Shown one piece after another: positions 27,201 through 36,611 of a stretch of DNA of 64,000 bases. Every line of letters starts with the position of its first letter. Positions within the stretch are counted from its first letter, which is position 1. The notes beneath the pieces were generated by a model, which saw nothing but the letters and a program-made list of their open reading frames with translations, did no database searches and was not told the origin of the DNA. Origin of the DNA: Amycolatopsis sp. FBCC-B4732 (GTDB taxonomy: Bacteria; Actinomycetota; Actinomycetes; Mycobacteriales; Pseudonocardiaceae); contig NZ_CP095376.1 in the NCBI RefSeq assembly GCF_023008405.1, forward strand, positions 9,776,501-9,840,500, in the 5' to 3' direction. The position numbers were made by a program, and so were the translations under genes.

Positions 27201-29021
27201 TCACCAGGCGGCGGAGAGCCAGCGTGCGACGTCTTCGGTAGCGGGCTCCGGCGCCGATCGCCCGCGGATCCCGCGGAGGACAGCGCGTACCACTTCTGGC
27301 CGTTCGAGGAGGACGGCCGCGGCAGCCTCGTCGCCGGTGACGCGCAAAGCGAGGCCGAGGCCGATCAACGCGGTCGGCTCGTCCGGATCGCTTCGCAGTT
27401 CGGTTCGATATGCCTCGACCGAGTCCTCACCGCGGCCGTCCACCAGCGCGAAATCCGCTTCCGTGGCGCCCGGTACTTCCCGCCAGACGGCCTGGGCGCG
27501 GCGCGCGCCGTCGTCACCGAGGCGGACTCGGAGCAGATCGGCACGTGCGTTGGCCCAGTCGCCGTCGGCCTCCGTCGTCAACGTCGTACCCACGTCCTCG
27601 ATCGCGGGACCGGGTTCCCCGCGCAGCCAGCCACCGACGATCAGCTCGATCGCCTCCGGCGCCGGCCGTAGGTGGCGGAGCCGCCAGCCGGCGTGGTGGT
27701 CGGCTGCGATCAGGTCGGACCAGTGCTCGGCGATCGCGAGGATCTCGTCGTGCCGCCAAGCTTCCGCGCGCTCGGCGACGTGCGCGAGAAATCGTCTTCC
27801 CGGCTCGGTCAGCGCCTCGTCGGCGTGGACCGTTTCGAGGGTCCGGACGACCTGGTACCGCCAGTGGGCGTATTCGAACGCCGCCAGTACGTCGTCCGGC
27901 TGCTCGGCGCCCAGCGCGCGGTAGAACTCCGCGACCGCGAAAAAGGCGTAGATACCGTGCACGACTCCGCCGAGCGGCCGTGGGTCGTCCCGCCACGGGG
28001 CGTAGAGCCGCTCCGTCCGATCGTCGTTGTGCAGCCGCACGACCTGCAGCAAGCCGCCGAGCCGGATGTGCTGGAACTCGTGCACCAGCGCCGCGGCCAG
28101 GGTGACCGGGTCCTCGGGACGGGAGATGAGTGCGCTGCCGAACGCCTCGCCGCTCGACGCGCTCGGCAGCCGGAACGGGAACGGCGGTCTGGGCACGATC
28201 GTGTCGAGGCCGGCGGGCAAGGCGTCGGCGAACCCCGGGAGAAGCCGGTCGATCAGTTCCCAGGCCTCGCCGAGCAGAGCGCGCCAGGTCGCGAGATCCT
28301 CGGGCCTCAGCCGGTCGGGTGCCATCGGACCGAAAAGCCCACGATAGGGGTCGACGTCGTCGAGCCGGACCGAGAACCGCCGTCGTCCGGTGCCCAGCTC
28401 CGCGGTGCGGATTCCCTGCCAGCCGGGCGCGTCGGCGGCCGGGTCGGCCGGGAGGACGACGACCCGGTCGCCGGTCCTGATTTCGATCCGGCCACCCGAG
28501 GAATGCAGCTCCGCGGTCTCGCACTCGGGAGCATCGCCCAGTTGGACGAGGCCGAGCGTGGGCAGGGTGACGTCTCCGCGCCACACCGGCACGCTCGTGC
28601 GGAAGTTGCCGACCCGGGCTCGTACCGCGGCGGCCGCGGCAAGGCTGTAGATGTGTCCGATGTGGACCCACAGGGGACGGGGGTCGGTGGTCAGCTGCCG
28701 GAGCAGGCGCGTCGTGTGACCCGCCCAGCTGCCGGTGTAGGGGTGGGTGAGCACCTCGTCGAGGGCGGCCGGGTCGGTCTCCTGAGCGAGGACGAGGAGA
28801 TCCCAAGCGCGTTCCGGGGAGGGCAGCGGACCACTGAGGGACGGAGCCGCCGCCACCTTGTCGATGATGTCCCGCAGGAGGAGGAGCCGACGGCTGCGGT
28901 CCGCGGTGCGCAGCCGCCGAACCAGGTCCGGACCGCCTTCGGAACGTGCCAGAAGGTCGAACTCCGCCCAGGTGAAAGTGTGCATGGCGGATTCGGGAGA
29001 GGTGTTGCGTGAGGGGAGCAC
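27201..29021 (-). CDS. HExxH-type peptide beta-hydroxylase, cassette A
   Basis: 606 aa. It starts at GTG 29021, preceded by GAAGGACTGACC. The homologous position in cassette B (CTGACC then ATG) supports this start. The metal motif HEFQHI is near residue 313, within LAAALVHEFQHIRLGGLLQ. Upstream is the conserved substrate region RLPSASSGEAFGSA, and downstream GGVVHGIYAFFAVAEFYRAL. This is the HEXXH-motif family found with FxSxx-type peptides. Characterised members are reported as iron/2-oxoglutarate-dependent peptide beta-hydroxylases rather than proteases. The C-terminal 200 residues contain TPR-like helices. The adjacent 62-aa peptide is the obvious substrate. Confidence 0.85.
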   Translation of the reverse strand: MLPSRNTSPESAMHTFTWAEFDLLARSEGGPDLVRRLRTADRSRRLLLLRDIIDKVAAAPSLSGPLPSPERAWDLLVLAQETDPAALDEVLTHPYTGSWAGHTTRLLRQLTTDPRPLWVHIGHIYSLAAAAAVRARVGNFRTSVPVWRGDVTLPTLGLVQLGDAPECETAELHSSGGRIEIRTGDRVVVLPADPAADAPGWQGIRTAELGTGRRRFSVRLDDVDPYRGLFGPMAPDRLRPEDLATWRALLGEAWELIDRLLPGFADALPAGLDTIVPRPPFPFRLPSASSGEAFGSALISRPEDPVTLAAALVHEFQHIRLGGLLQVVRLHNDDRTERLYAPWRDDPRPLGGVVHGIYAFFAVAEFYRALGAEQPDDVLAAFEYAHWRYQVVRTLETVHADEALTEPGRRFLAHVAERAEAWRHDEILAIAEHWSDLIAADHHAGWRLRHLRPAPEAIELIVGGWLRGEPGPAIEDVGTTLTTEADGDWANARADLLRVRLGDDGARRAQAVWREVPGATEADFALVDGRGEDSVEAYRTELRSDPDEPTALIGLGLALRVTGDEAAAAVLLERPEVVRAVLRGIRGRSAPEPATEDVARWLSAAW

Positions 29022-29044
29022 GGTCAGTCCTTCGAGAAGCGGCT

Positions 29045-29233
29045 TTAGTCGACCCGTTTCGCTTGACTACCGCTCGCCGTCACGGGAATGTACGCGGCTC
29101 GTTCGGCTGCGTGACGGACGGACTTGTGCAGCGCAGCGGAGTCGAGATCCCGCAGCTGGGAGAGCGGAACCGCGCTGAGGTCCAGGAGTTCGGACTCGAT
29201 CTCCGGTCGTTTCTTGCCGCCCGGCGATCGCAT
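29045..29233 (-). CDS. 62-aa precursor-like peptide, cassette A
   Basis: ATG 29233 follows AGAGGGGAAATCGCG, a sequence also found before the cassette B peptide. The leader-like part reads IESELLDLSAVPLSQLR, a signature of FxSxx-type RiPP precursors. The C-terminus is VTASGSQAKRVD rather than FxSxx. It aligns without gaps to the cassette B peptide (34 identical of 62 by hand count, 10 of the last 11). It is 23 bases upstream of the hydroxylase gene, in the same transcript. Likely a ribosomal peptide hydroxylated near its C-terminus; the product is unknown. Confidence 0.8.
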   Translation of the reverse strand: MRSPGGKKRPEIESELLDLSAVPLSQLRDLDSAALHKSVRHAAERAAYIPVTASGSQAKRVD

Positions 29234-29567
29234 CGCGATTTCCCCTCTCTCGAGAACCCGCTTGGAGGCGCGCGAACGCTAGCACACGCCCCCGCTCACC
29301 CCTTCGGTGTGGGCTGCCCCCGCAGCTTACGCCGGATGGTGCAAAGAATCCGCCGTTTCGACGGGCCGGTTCGCGGTGTGGGACGGCCGGGGGAACGGCC
29401 GGACAACCGGGCGCCTCGAGGCTGGTTCCCCCGGCTGAGTGGCCGATTCGTCACTCTCCTGTAGCTCGGGCACGCCTGTGTCATGTTTTTGCCCTTTTAC
29501 GGTTACGCCGAACAGGTAAACTCACGATCTTCGGTGCGCTTCTCGGGGGTGGGAGGTGGTGCGGCAG
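29234..29567. other. Divergent intergenic region between the two cassettes
   Basis: It holds the leader of peptide A on the minus strand (a TAGCGT -10-like element about 40-50 bases upstream of the start) and the promoter of cassette B on the plus strand near 29486-29522. I see no convincing ORF in it. Short repeated GGCCGG strings around 29383-29402 may form weak structure. Confidence 0.5.
29486..29522 (+). promoter_or_regulatory. Putative promoter of cassette B
   Basis: TTTTTGCCCTTTTA, then TAAACT at 29517-29522 and CTCACG, matching the string before cassette A at 20331-20366 with spacing one base shorter. Candidate -35 CTTTTA lies 17 bases before the TAAACT -10. Confidence 0.5.
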
Positions 29568-31064
29568 GTGGCGGCGAGGCAGGGGCAGCCCGGCCCGGGT
29601 ATCGCGGTCCGCCGGGCAGTGGTGGACGTGCTGGTGGTCGCAGGCTTCGCCGACGACAAATCCATCCGCACCCTGATGGTGGGCGAACTGCGCGAAGCGC
29701 TCGACCACCCGTTCACCTTTTCGGACCAGCTGACCGGCCGTGACCAGCTGATCGAAATCGTCTCCGCGTGCTGCCGCCTGCGCGAGGGGCTCACCGTGCT
29801 CGCGGGCGTGATCGAGTTCCTCCGCCCCGGCAGCAAGGAATGCGCCGAGGTCCGCGCCCTGGTTTCTTCGGTCAGGATGCACGAGGTCGTGCCGGAAGCC
29901 GAACAGGAGAAACTGCGGGAACGGCTGGCGGGTTTCGCGCCGCCGGGACTCGGGACGGCTGTCCGCCGCGCCGCTCGTTACATCTCTCCGCCGCCGCGCT
30001 ACGAAGACGCGTCGGCGGCCTTCTCCGGTCTTGCCGACTTCAACGCGGGTCCCGGGGAATTGCCGCCGCTGTTGATGTTCGTCGAACTGATCGCGGACGA
30101 GTGCGAACCCGCCCTCGCCGCGGAACTGCGCGCGTGGTCCGACGGGCAGGTCCGGCGGCTCCGGCTCCGGGACGCGCTGGACCAGCTGCGCGCGGAACTG
30201 ACGGTGCCCCGGCCGGCATCGGGCCGGCTCTACCTCGTCGTGGTCGTGCGCCCGGATCCGATCGAAGACGACCTGTACGAGCTGTCCTCGTGGCGGCAAG
30301 AAGATCCGGCGGACTGGCCGCCCGCCTGCGGCGAGACGGTGCGGGTCCGCGAGAGCCAGCTGGAGCGGCACGTCGACGTGCTGGTGGCCGAGGCCGAAGA
30401 GGCCTGGTCCGAGGTGGTGGCCGACGTGGTGGTCGAATTCGTCCTGCCGCGTGCCTTGTTGAACCTGCCGGTGCACGCGTGGGCCACGGAGCGCGCTTCC
30501 GGTTCACCCAAACCGTTGTACCTCAGTTACCCGACCGTGGTGCGTTCGCTGGAACGGATGAGCTCGCCGCGCTGGCACCGCGTGTGGCGGCAGCGTTGGG
30601 AGTCCTGGACTCGTGATCCTTCGTTCGAACGGGTGTATTTCTGCAGCGCCGATGACAGTCCCGATCGACTCCGGCTGGAGGCTGTTTTGAGCAATCGGCA
30701 ATGGGCGATGGCGGTGCTCACCGAATCGCCGCCGGTCAGGGCGACATCGGGCGGGGACGAGCTTTTGCCGGCGTTGCGAGCGGGGGTCCCGGTCATCGTC
30801 TGGCACCCGTCGGCCTCTTCGGAAGTCGTTCGCGAAGTGGTAGCCTGGCTAGCCGAAAGCCGTGGCGGATTGGGGGATTTGCCCGCGCTGGCGAGGGAGT
30901 CTCGACTGGAAGCTCTTCGGAATCCGCCGTCCCCGGGCGATGGTGGTGTACTCACGGACCTGGTGGTGCTATGGGACGACCCGAATCGGTTGCTTCCCCT
31001 CGGCGAAACCGGGATCATCGGGCACCTCGAAGGAGGTGCCGATTCGCGTGACCGAGCTTCCTGA
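29568..31064 (+). CDS. VMAP (vWA-MoxR-associated protein), cassette B
   Basis: 498 aa from GTG 29568, 11 bases after GGGAGG, the same geometry as cassette A. GTG 29556 and 29559 overlap the ribosome site. The N-terminal effector-associated domain reads AVRRAVVDVLVVAGF ... RDQLIEIVSACCRLREGLTVLAGVI. The C-terminal VMAP domain has VVVEFVLPRALLNLPVHAW and YPTVVRSLERM. It is clearly homologous to the cassette A protein over its length. The cyclase-like EAD protein lies next to cassette A only, so this copy may use a different effector or share that one. Overlaps MoxR by 17 bases. Confidence 0.8.
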   Translation: MAARQGQPGPGIAVRRAVVDVLVVAGFADDKSIRTLMVGELREALDHPFTFSDQLTGRDQLIEIVSACCRLREGLTVLAGVIEFLRPGSKECAEVRALVSSVRMHEVVPEAEQEKLRERLAGFAPPGLGTAVRRAARYISPPPRYEDASAAFSGLADFNAGPGELPPLLMFVELIADECEPALAAELRAWSDGQVRRLRLRDALDQLRAELTVPRPASGRLYLVVVVRPDPIEDDLYELSSWRQEDPADWPPACGETVRVRESQLERHVDVLVAEAEEAWSEVVADVVVEFVLPRALLNLPVHAWATERASGSPKPLYLSYPTVVRSLERMSSPRWHRVWRQRWESWTRDPSFERVYFCSADDSPDRLRLEAVLSNRQWAMAVLTESPPVRATSGGDELLPALRAGVPVIVWHPSASSEVVREVVAWLAESRGGLGDLPALARESRLEALRNPPSPGDGGVLTDLVVLWDDPNRLLPLGETGIIGHLEGGADSRDRAS

Positions 31065-32139
31065 CACCCGGATCGGTGCGTCACAGCATCCGGACAGTCC
31101 GCCCGATTGGTGGATTTACCGTGGTACCGGCCGTCCGTTGCACGACATCAGGCTGGCCGACCGGCTGCCGGCCCCACCGCCGTGGCGGACTTTCCGGGGA
31201 GCCGCGCTTCCCGAGCGTGACGTCTTCCCGCCCGACGACGGGGAAATCGAGCGCAAGCTGGGCACGGAGCTCAGCTACTCCGCGCGGACCGTCGACGAGC
31301 ACGAAGTCGAGATGGTCAACGCGGCGCTGTACCTCCGCCGTCCGTTGCTGGTCACCGGCCGGCCGGGGAGCGGCAAGTCGAGCCTGGCCTACCGGATTTC
31401 CCGGGAACTGGGACTCGGCCGGGTGCTCCGCTGGCCGATCACTTCGCAGACCACGCTCAAGTCCGGCCTCTACGACTACGACGCGATCGGCCGGGTCCAG
31501 GCCGCGGCCGCGTGGAAGGAACTCGCCGCTTCCGGCGCGGGAACCCCGGGGGAGGTCCCGATCGGCGAGTTCGTCCGGCTGGGTGAGCTGGGCACGGCGT
31601 TCCTCCCGCGCAGGCTGCCGCGGGTGCTCCTGATCGACGAGCTGGACAAGTCCGAATCGGATCTGCCGCACGACCTCCTCGGGTTGTTCGAAGACGGCGA
31701 ATTCGCGGTCCCCGAGCTGGCCCGGGACGCCCGGCGCTCGGTGCGGGCCGAGGTGTTCACGGCGGATCCGGGGTACAAAGCCGAAATCGAGCACGGCCGG
31801 GTCCGGTGCGCGGCGTTCCCCGTCGTCGTCATCACCAGCAACGGTGAACGGGAATTCCCACCCGCTTTCCTGCGCCGGTGCCTGCGGCTGGAAACCCGGG
31901 AGCCGGACGCCGACCAGCTCGCGGCGATGGTCGCCGCGCACGCCATCGACCCGGACGGCCACCGGGCCGCGCTGATCGAAGACTTCGTCACCCGCAGCGC
32001 GACGGTGGGCGGCCTGCCGGCCGACAAACTGCTCGACGCGATCTTCCTGGCGACCTCCGGCGCCTACCGGCCCGAGACCGACGCTTGGCCTCGCCTGGTC
32101 GATTCGCTGTGGCGCCAGCTCAACCCGCAGGGGCCGTGA
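31048..32139 (+). CDS. MoxR-type AAA+ ATPase, cassette B
   Basis: 363 aa from GTG 31048, preceded by AAGGAGGTGCCG. Walker A GRPGSGKSS is near residue 105, Walker B VLLIDELDKSE, sensor 1 VVITSNGEREFPPAF, and an arginine finger is in LRRCLRLE. The N-terminal PPDWWIYRGTGRPL segment matches cassette A. It is followed after 1 base by the vWA-NTPase gene. No catalytic residue appears lost, so the duplicate is probably active. Confidence 0.9.
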   Translation: MTELPDTRIGASQHPDSPPDWWIYRGTGRPLHDIRLADRLPAPPPWRTFRGAALPERDVFPPDDGEIERKLGTELSYSARTVDEHEVEMVNAALYLRRPLLVTGRPGSGKSSLAYRISRELGLGRVLRWPITSQTTLKSGLYDYDAIGRVQAAAAWKELAASGAGTPGEVPIGEFVRLGELGTAFLPRRLPRVLLIDELDKSESDLPHDLLGLFEDGEFAVPELARDARRSVRAEVFTADPGYKAEIEHGRVRCAAFPVVVITSNGEREFPPAFLRRCLRLETREPDADQLAAMVAAHAIDPDGHRAALIEDFVTRSATVGGLPADKLLDAIFLATSGAYRPETDAWPRLVDSLWRQLNPQGP

Positions 32140-32140
32140 G

Positions 32141-35100
32141 ATGCCGGACCCCACCGCGGGCGAGCCCGACCTGACGTGGACCGAACTCGGCGACGGCCTG
32201 TGGCTCATGGCGGCGATCAACGGGACCGCGATGCCGGCCCCCGGACCGGCGGAGCGCCCCGCGCGACCGGCCGCACCGCCGCCGGACCCGGTCGAAACCC
32301 GGCGGGAAGGCCCCGAACCGGCGGCACGGGACAGCGACGAACCCGAACTCGTGCCGGCCGCCGGCGGAGGTGGTCCGGCCCCCGGCCCACCGGCGGACGA
32401 CCGGGAATGGCTCACCGAGCAGGCCGCCGGAAACGGCGGTCTGCTCGCACGCGAGCCCGGCGCCGGGCGGGCGGACGTGGAACTCGCCGAAGTGGCGACC
32501 GCGCCGGTCCTGCCCGGGGCGGCCCAGCTCGTCCGCGCGTTGCGGCCCTTCAAGCGGAAAGTCGCGTCCAAGAGCGACGCCGACGTCGAACTCGACGAAG
32601 AACGCACCGCGGAGGAAGCGGCGCAGAGCGAGATGTGGCTGCCGATCACCCGCCGCCGCCGAGACCGCTGGCTCGACCTCACGCTCGTGATCGATTCGAC
32701 GCCGTCGATGGCGCTCTGGACCCCCACCGTGAACGCGTTCGTCCGCTTGGTGGAACGCGTCGGCGCCTTCCGGTCCGTCCGGGTCAGGCTGCTCGAGACG
32801 GGCAAGACCGGGCCCGCGGAAGGCGGCGCGGTCGTCGGCCCCACCTTGCGCGGCGGGACGGCCGACGCCCCGGCGAGGGGGCCGGGGGAACTGATCGGCT
32901 CGGCGGGCCGGAGCTTGCTGCTGCTGGTCACCGACGGCGTCAGCGACGCGTGGCACCGGGACCTGGTCTCCCCGATGCTGGCCCGCTGGGGGCGGGCGAT
33001 GCCGGTCGCGATCGTGCACCTGCTGCCCCACCGGCTCTGGTCGCGCGGCGGGATGGGCGTCCGCCAGACGGTGCTCACCTCACCGGGCCCCCTGCGCCCC
33101 AACGGGACTTACGAAGTACGTTCAGCCGACGCGCTGCTGGACCCGGAGGAAGCCGAGGAGCTCACGGCCGGCGCGGTGGCGGTGCCGGTACTGGAGCTGC
33201 AGGACCGGTGGATCGGCTGGTGGGCGTCGCTGGTGACGGGAGTGGGCGGCGTGGCGCGGAAAGCCGCGGTCGTGCTCGCCCACGACGAGCCGCGCCCGGT
33301 CGATGCCGAGGCCGGGGAGCGGGTGGAGCGGTCCGCACGGGAAAAGGTGCAGCACTTCCACAGCTCCGCGTCGCCACCGGCGTTCCGGCTGGCCACGCTG
33401 CTCGCGGCGGTACCCGTGGACGTCGGCGTCGCCCGGACGCTGCAGGCCGAGCTCGTCCCGGGTTCCGGCCCGGACCACCTCGCGGAGGTCTTCACCAGCG
33501 GCCTGCTCGAGCGAGCCAGCGACGGAACACCGTGGGACCGCTCGCAATGGGAATTCACCGGCCACGTGCGCCAGCTGCTCTTGCGCGGCGCCCGGCGTTC
33601 GGACACGGCGCACGCGGTGATCAGCGCTTCCCGCCGCTACGGCGACCGGATGCCGGTGCTGGTGCGGCTCCAGGCCGCACTGGCGGCCCCGGACGCCACC
33701 CCGGACCCCGTTCTCCCGGCGGCGACGCCCGCGGAGATAGCACTGGAACGTGACCTCATGCGTGCGTTGTCCGGCCCGTATTTGTCCCGGGCGGATCGGT
33801 TGGAGAGTAGAATCGCGGGCATTGGTCAGCTCGGCGATCGAACCACTAACATCCCGGCGGTGAGTGACACGATGTCGCAGGAACTCAAGCCGATGGGTTC
33901 CGCGAGTGAACCTGAATCCGTTGTCCGCCCCGATGCCGGGACCGCGGACATATCCCCGTCGCCCAGCGAGACGCCGCCGGCTCTGCGCACGAAGGTCGTC
34001 CGCGAAGTTGCCGACATGACCAGTCGAAGCGTACGCCGATCTGGTGATGAAGCACCACCCGTTTGGGGTGTTGTCCCACCGAAAAACCCCAATTTCACCG
34101 GGAGACGCGAACTACTCGATCAATTGGGCGAGCGGCTGGGTGCGGGCACCACCGCTGTCCTGCCTGCGGCGTTGCACGGAATGGGCGGTATTGGCAAGAC
34201 GCAGATGGCGGTGGAATATATCTACCGGCACCTGCAAGACTACGACATCGTCTGGTGGATCCAAGCCACCCAGCCCACGCAGATCCGCAAGTCGCTCACC
34301 GAATTGGCCCAGCACCTGCGGCTGCCGGGCGCCGACGAAGCCATCACCGCGGTCCCGGCGGTCCGCGAGGCACTACGACTGGGCCGCCCTTATCGTCGTT
34401 GGCTGCTGGTCTTCGACTCCGCCGAAGACCCGGACATGGTCCGGCCGTTCTTCCCGGTCGACGGGCCGGGTCAGATCCTGGTCACTTCGCGCAACCCCAG
34501 CTGGGCAGGCATCGCGCGGCCGCTGGAGGTCGCCGTTTTCCAGCGGGACGAAAGCAAGAACCTGCTCAGCCTCCGCCGCTCCGCACTCGCGGACGAAGAC
34601 TCCGACCTGATCGCGGAGAAGCTCGGAGACCTGCCGCTCGCCGTCGAGCAGGCGGCCGCGTGGCTCGCCGAGACCGGCATGCCGGCTGAGGAGTACTTGC
34701 GGCTGTTCGACGAGAAGGTCACCGAAATCCTCGACACCTCCGCCCCGAGCGACTACGAGGTGTCTGTCGCCGCCGCGTGGAACGTGTCCTTCGACGAGCT
34801 GAGCTCCCGCAGTCCGGCTGCTCACCAGTTGCTGCAAGTCTGTGCCTTCTTCGCGCCAGAGCCGATTTCCCGGAGTTTGTTCACCGGCGTCCGCGGGATC
34901 TCCGTCGCGCCCGAACTCGACTCGGCCCTGAAGGACCCGATGCGGCTCGGCCGTGCGATCCGAGACGTCAATCGCTACGGCCTGGCGAAGATCGACCACC
35001 GGAGCGACACCCTCCTCCTGCATAGGTTGGTCCAGCTCGTACTGCGCAACCGGATGGGTGAACAAGACCGCATGGAATTGCGCCACGGCGCGCACCTCCT

Positions 35101-36565
35101 GTTGGCGAACCTCGACCCGAACGACCCGGGATCACCGCAGACGTGGCCGCGGTACCAGGAGATCCTGCCGCACATCTACGACACCGAATTGACCCAATGC
35201 ACCGATCCTTGGGTTCGGCAGCTCGTCATCAACCTTTTCAAGTTTCTCTACCACTGGGGTGACCACCAAGGCGCGCTCGCGCTCGCGGAGCGGGCGGTCA
35301 AGGCGTGGGCGACAGATCGCGAGGAGCGGCTCGCCCGAGGCGAGGAACCTGTTGAAGACCCGCCTTTGCTGGAGCTTGCCGCATCCGAGCGGCTGGCTTT
35401 CTTCTATTGGGTTGTCGGGCGCTACGACGAAGCTGAAACGGTCGCGAAAGAGACGCGGCGTCGCTACATCGAGGCAGTCGGTCCGGAGAGTGAAGAAACG
35501 CTCGCAGCGCAACTCACGTATGCGCTGATTTTGAAGGCGCGCGGCGATTTTACGGAAGCGCGGAACCGCAACAGGGAAATGTACGAGCAAGCCAAAGTCC
35601 TGTTCGGCGACGACGACCCGACTACCTTGTTGTCCGCACACGAGCTCGTTGTTGCCCTTCTGCTGACCGGCGAGTACGAAGAAGCACGCGCACTCGCTGG
35701 GGAAACGTACAGCCGCCGATCCGAAGTCTTCGGCTTCGACAACGTCCAGACGATTAACACGCAGGTGCTCCACGTCCTGGCGAACCGAGAAATCGGGAAT
35801 TATCCCTGGGCGCGCATCGAAATGCAGCACATCGCGGAACGCGCCGAACAGCTATACGGCGCCGACAGCGTCGGCACGCTTCGGCGTCGCTACTTCGAGT
35901 CGGTGGCTTGCCGCAAGGACGGCGACCACGTCGCGGCATTTGAGATTTCGAGTGATGCGCTGAAGAAGATCCGCGGTCGCTACGGCGACAGCCACCCGAA
36001 CGCGATGGCCTGTGCGCTCGGGCATTCCATCGATCTCCGGCACGCGCGGAGGTTTGCCGACGCCCGCAAGCTCGGCGAAGAAGTTTACGACCTCTATCGC
36101 GAGAACCTCGGGGAAGGACACCCGCACACCCTGTCGGCCCGGCTCGACCTCGGGGTGACCCTTCGGCTTAGTGGTGATCCGGCCAGCGCCCGGGTCGTCA
36201 ACGAGAAGGCGCTGGCCGGAATGCGGGAAGCCCTGGGCGAGGATCACCCGCACACGATCGTCTGCGGGATCGACCTGGCGAGCGACCTCTTCGCACTGGA
36301 TCGGGTCACCGAAGCGGCGGCTATGGACTCCGACCTGCTGGACCGTGCCCGCCGCGTACTGGGTGAAGATCACCCGACCACGTTGGCCGTGCAGCTCAAC
36401 CGTTCGCTGGACCTGCGAGCCCTGGGCGAGGCGACCGAGGCGGACGCGCTCTACGAGGACGCGCTTACGCGGTATCGCTTGGTGCTCGGCGAAAACCACC
36501 CGGGTACCGAGTCTGCGTTGCGAGGCATCCGCGCGGACTGCGACATCGACCCGATGCCGATGTAG
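32141..36565 (+). CDS. vWA-STAND NTPase-TPR protein (FxsT-like), cassette B
   Basis: 1474 aa. vWA MIDAS LVIDSTPSMALW is near residue 183 and LVTDGVSDAW near 265. The STAND NTPase has Walker A GMGGIGKTQ near residue 681, Walker B RWLLVFDSAEDPD and LGDLPLAVEQAA, then QLLQVCAFFAPEPISRSLF. TPR-like repeats (GEDHPHTI, GEDHPTTL, GENHPGTE) fill the end. The linker between vWA and NTPase (about 545-640) is longer than in cassette A. By eye the DNA from about 33.8 kb to the gene end is less GC-rich than the vWA part, suggesting a mosaic origin. A hairpin at 36580 ends the operon. Confidence 0.85.
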   Translation: MPDPTAGEPDLTWTELGDGLWLMAAINGTAMPAPGPAERPARPAAPPPDPVETRREGPEPAARDSDEPELVPAAGGGGPAPGPPADDREWLTEQAAGNGGLLAREPGAGRADVELAEVATAPVLPGAAQLVRALRPFKRKVASKSDADVELDEERTAEEAAQSEMWLPITRRRRDRWLDLTLVIDSTPSMALWTPTVNAFVRLVERVGAFRSVRVRLLETGKTGPAEGGAVVGPTLRGGTADAPARGPGELIGSAGRSLLLLVTDGVSDAWHRDLVSPMLARWGRAMPVAIVHLLPHRLWSRGGMGVRQTVLTSPGPLRPNGTYEVRSADALLDPEEAEELTAGAVAVPVLELQDRWIGWWASLVTGVGGVARKAAVVLAHDEPRPVDAEAGERVERSAREKVQHFHSSASPPAFRLATLLAAVPVDVGVARTLQAELVPGSGPDHLAEVFTSGLLERASDGTPWDRSQWEFTGHVRQLLLRGARRSDTAHAVISASRRYGDRMPVLVRLQAALAAPDATPDPVLPAATPAEIALERDLMRALSGPYLSRADRLESRIAGIGQLGDRTTNIPAVSDTMSQELKPMGSASEPESVVRPDAGTADISPSPSETPPALRTKVVREVADMTSRSVRRSGDEAPPVWGVVPPKNPNFTGRRELLDQLGERLGAGTTAVLPAALHGMGGIGKTQMAVEYIYRHLQDYDIVWWIQATQPTQIRKSLTELAQHLRLPGADEAITAVPAVREALRLGRPYRRWLLVFDSAEDPDMVRPFFPVDGPGQILVTSRNPSWAGIARPLEVAVFQRDESKNLLSLRRSALADEDSDLIAEKLGDLPLAVEQAAAWLAETGMPAEEYLRLFDEKVTEILDTSAPSDYEVSVAAAWNVSFDELSSRSPAAHQLLQVCAFFAPEPISRSLFTGVRGISVAPELDSALKDPMRLGRAIRDVNRYGLAKIDHRSDTLLLHRLVQLVLRNRMGEQDRMELRHGAHLLLANLDPNDPGSPQTWPRYQEILPHIYDTELTQCTDPWVRQLVINLFKFLYHWGDHQGALALAERAVKAWATDREERLARGEEPVEDPPLLELAASERLAFFYWVVGRYDEAETVAKETRRRYIEAVGPESEETLAAQLTYALILKARGDFTEARNRNREMYEQAKVLFGDDDPTTLLSAHELVVALLLTGEYEEARALAGETYSRRSEVFGFDNVQTINTQVLHVLANREIGNYPWARIEMQHIAERAEQLYGADSVGTLRRRYFESVACRKDGDHVAAFEISSDALKKIRGRYGDSHPNAMACALGHSIDLRHARRFADARKLGEEVYDLYRENLGEGHPHTLSARLDLGVTLRLSGDPASARVVNEKALAGMREALGEDHPHTIVCGIDLASDLFALDRVTEAAAMDSDLLDRARRVLGEDHPTTLAVQLNRSLDLRALGEATEADALYEDALTRYRLVLGENHPGTESALRGIRADCDIDPMPM

Positions 36566-36579
36566 CTGCGCGTCGAGCC

Positions 36580-36611
36580 GGCCGGGGGCGAACGATCTTC
36601 GCCGCCCGGCC
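36580..36611 (+). terminator. Hairpin terminator after cassette B operon
   Basis: The left arm 36580-36592 pairs with 36598-36611, with one bulged base and loop CGATC, 15 bases after the stop. A G/C-rich stem without a U-tract is usual for this kind of genome. Confidence 0.65.

Noticed and set aside
27201..29021. HEXXH protein as a zinc metalloprotease
   Set aside because: The family context (precursor peptide adjacent, conserved RLPSASxGEAFGSA, FxsT-like partner) fits the peptide beta-hydroxylase family better than a protease.
29296..29484. Short minus-strand frame in the cassette intergenic region
   Set aside because: Pro/Arg-rich, no ribosome site, not conserved with the equivalent place in the other cassette.
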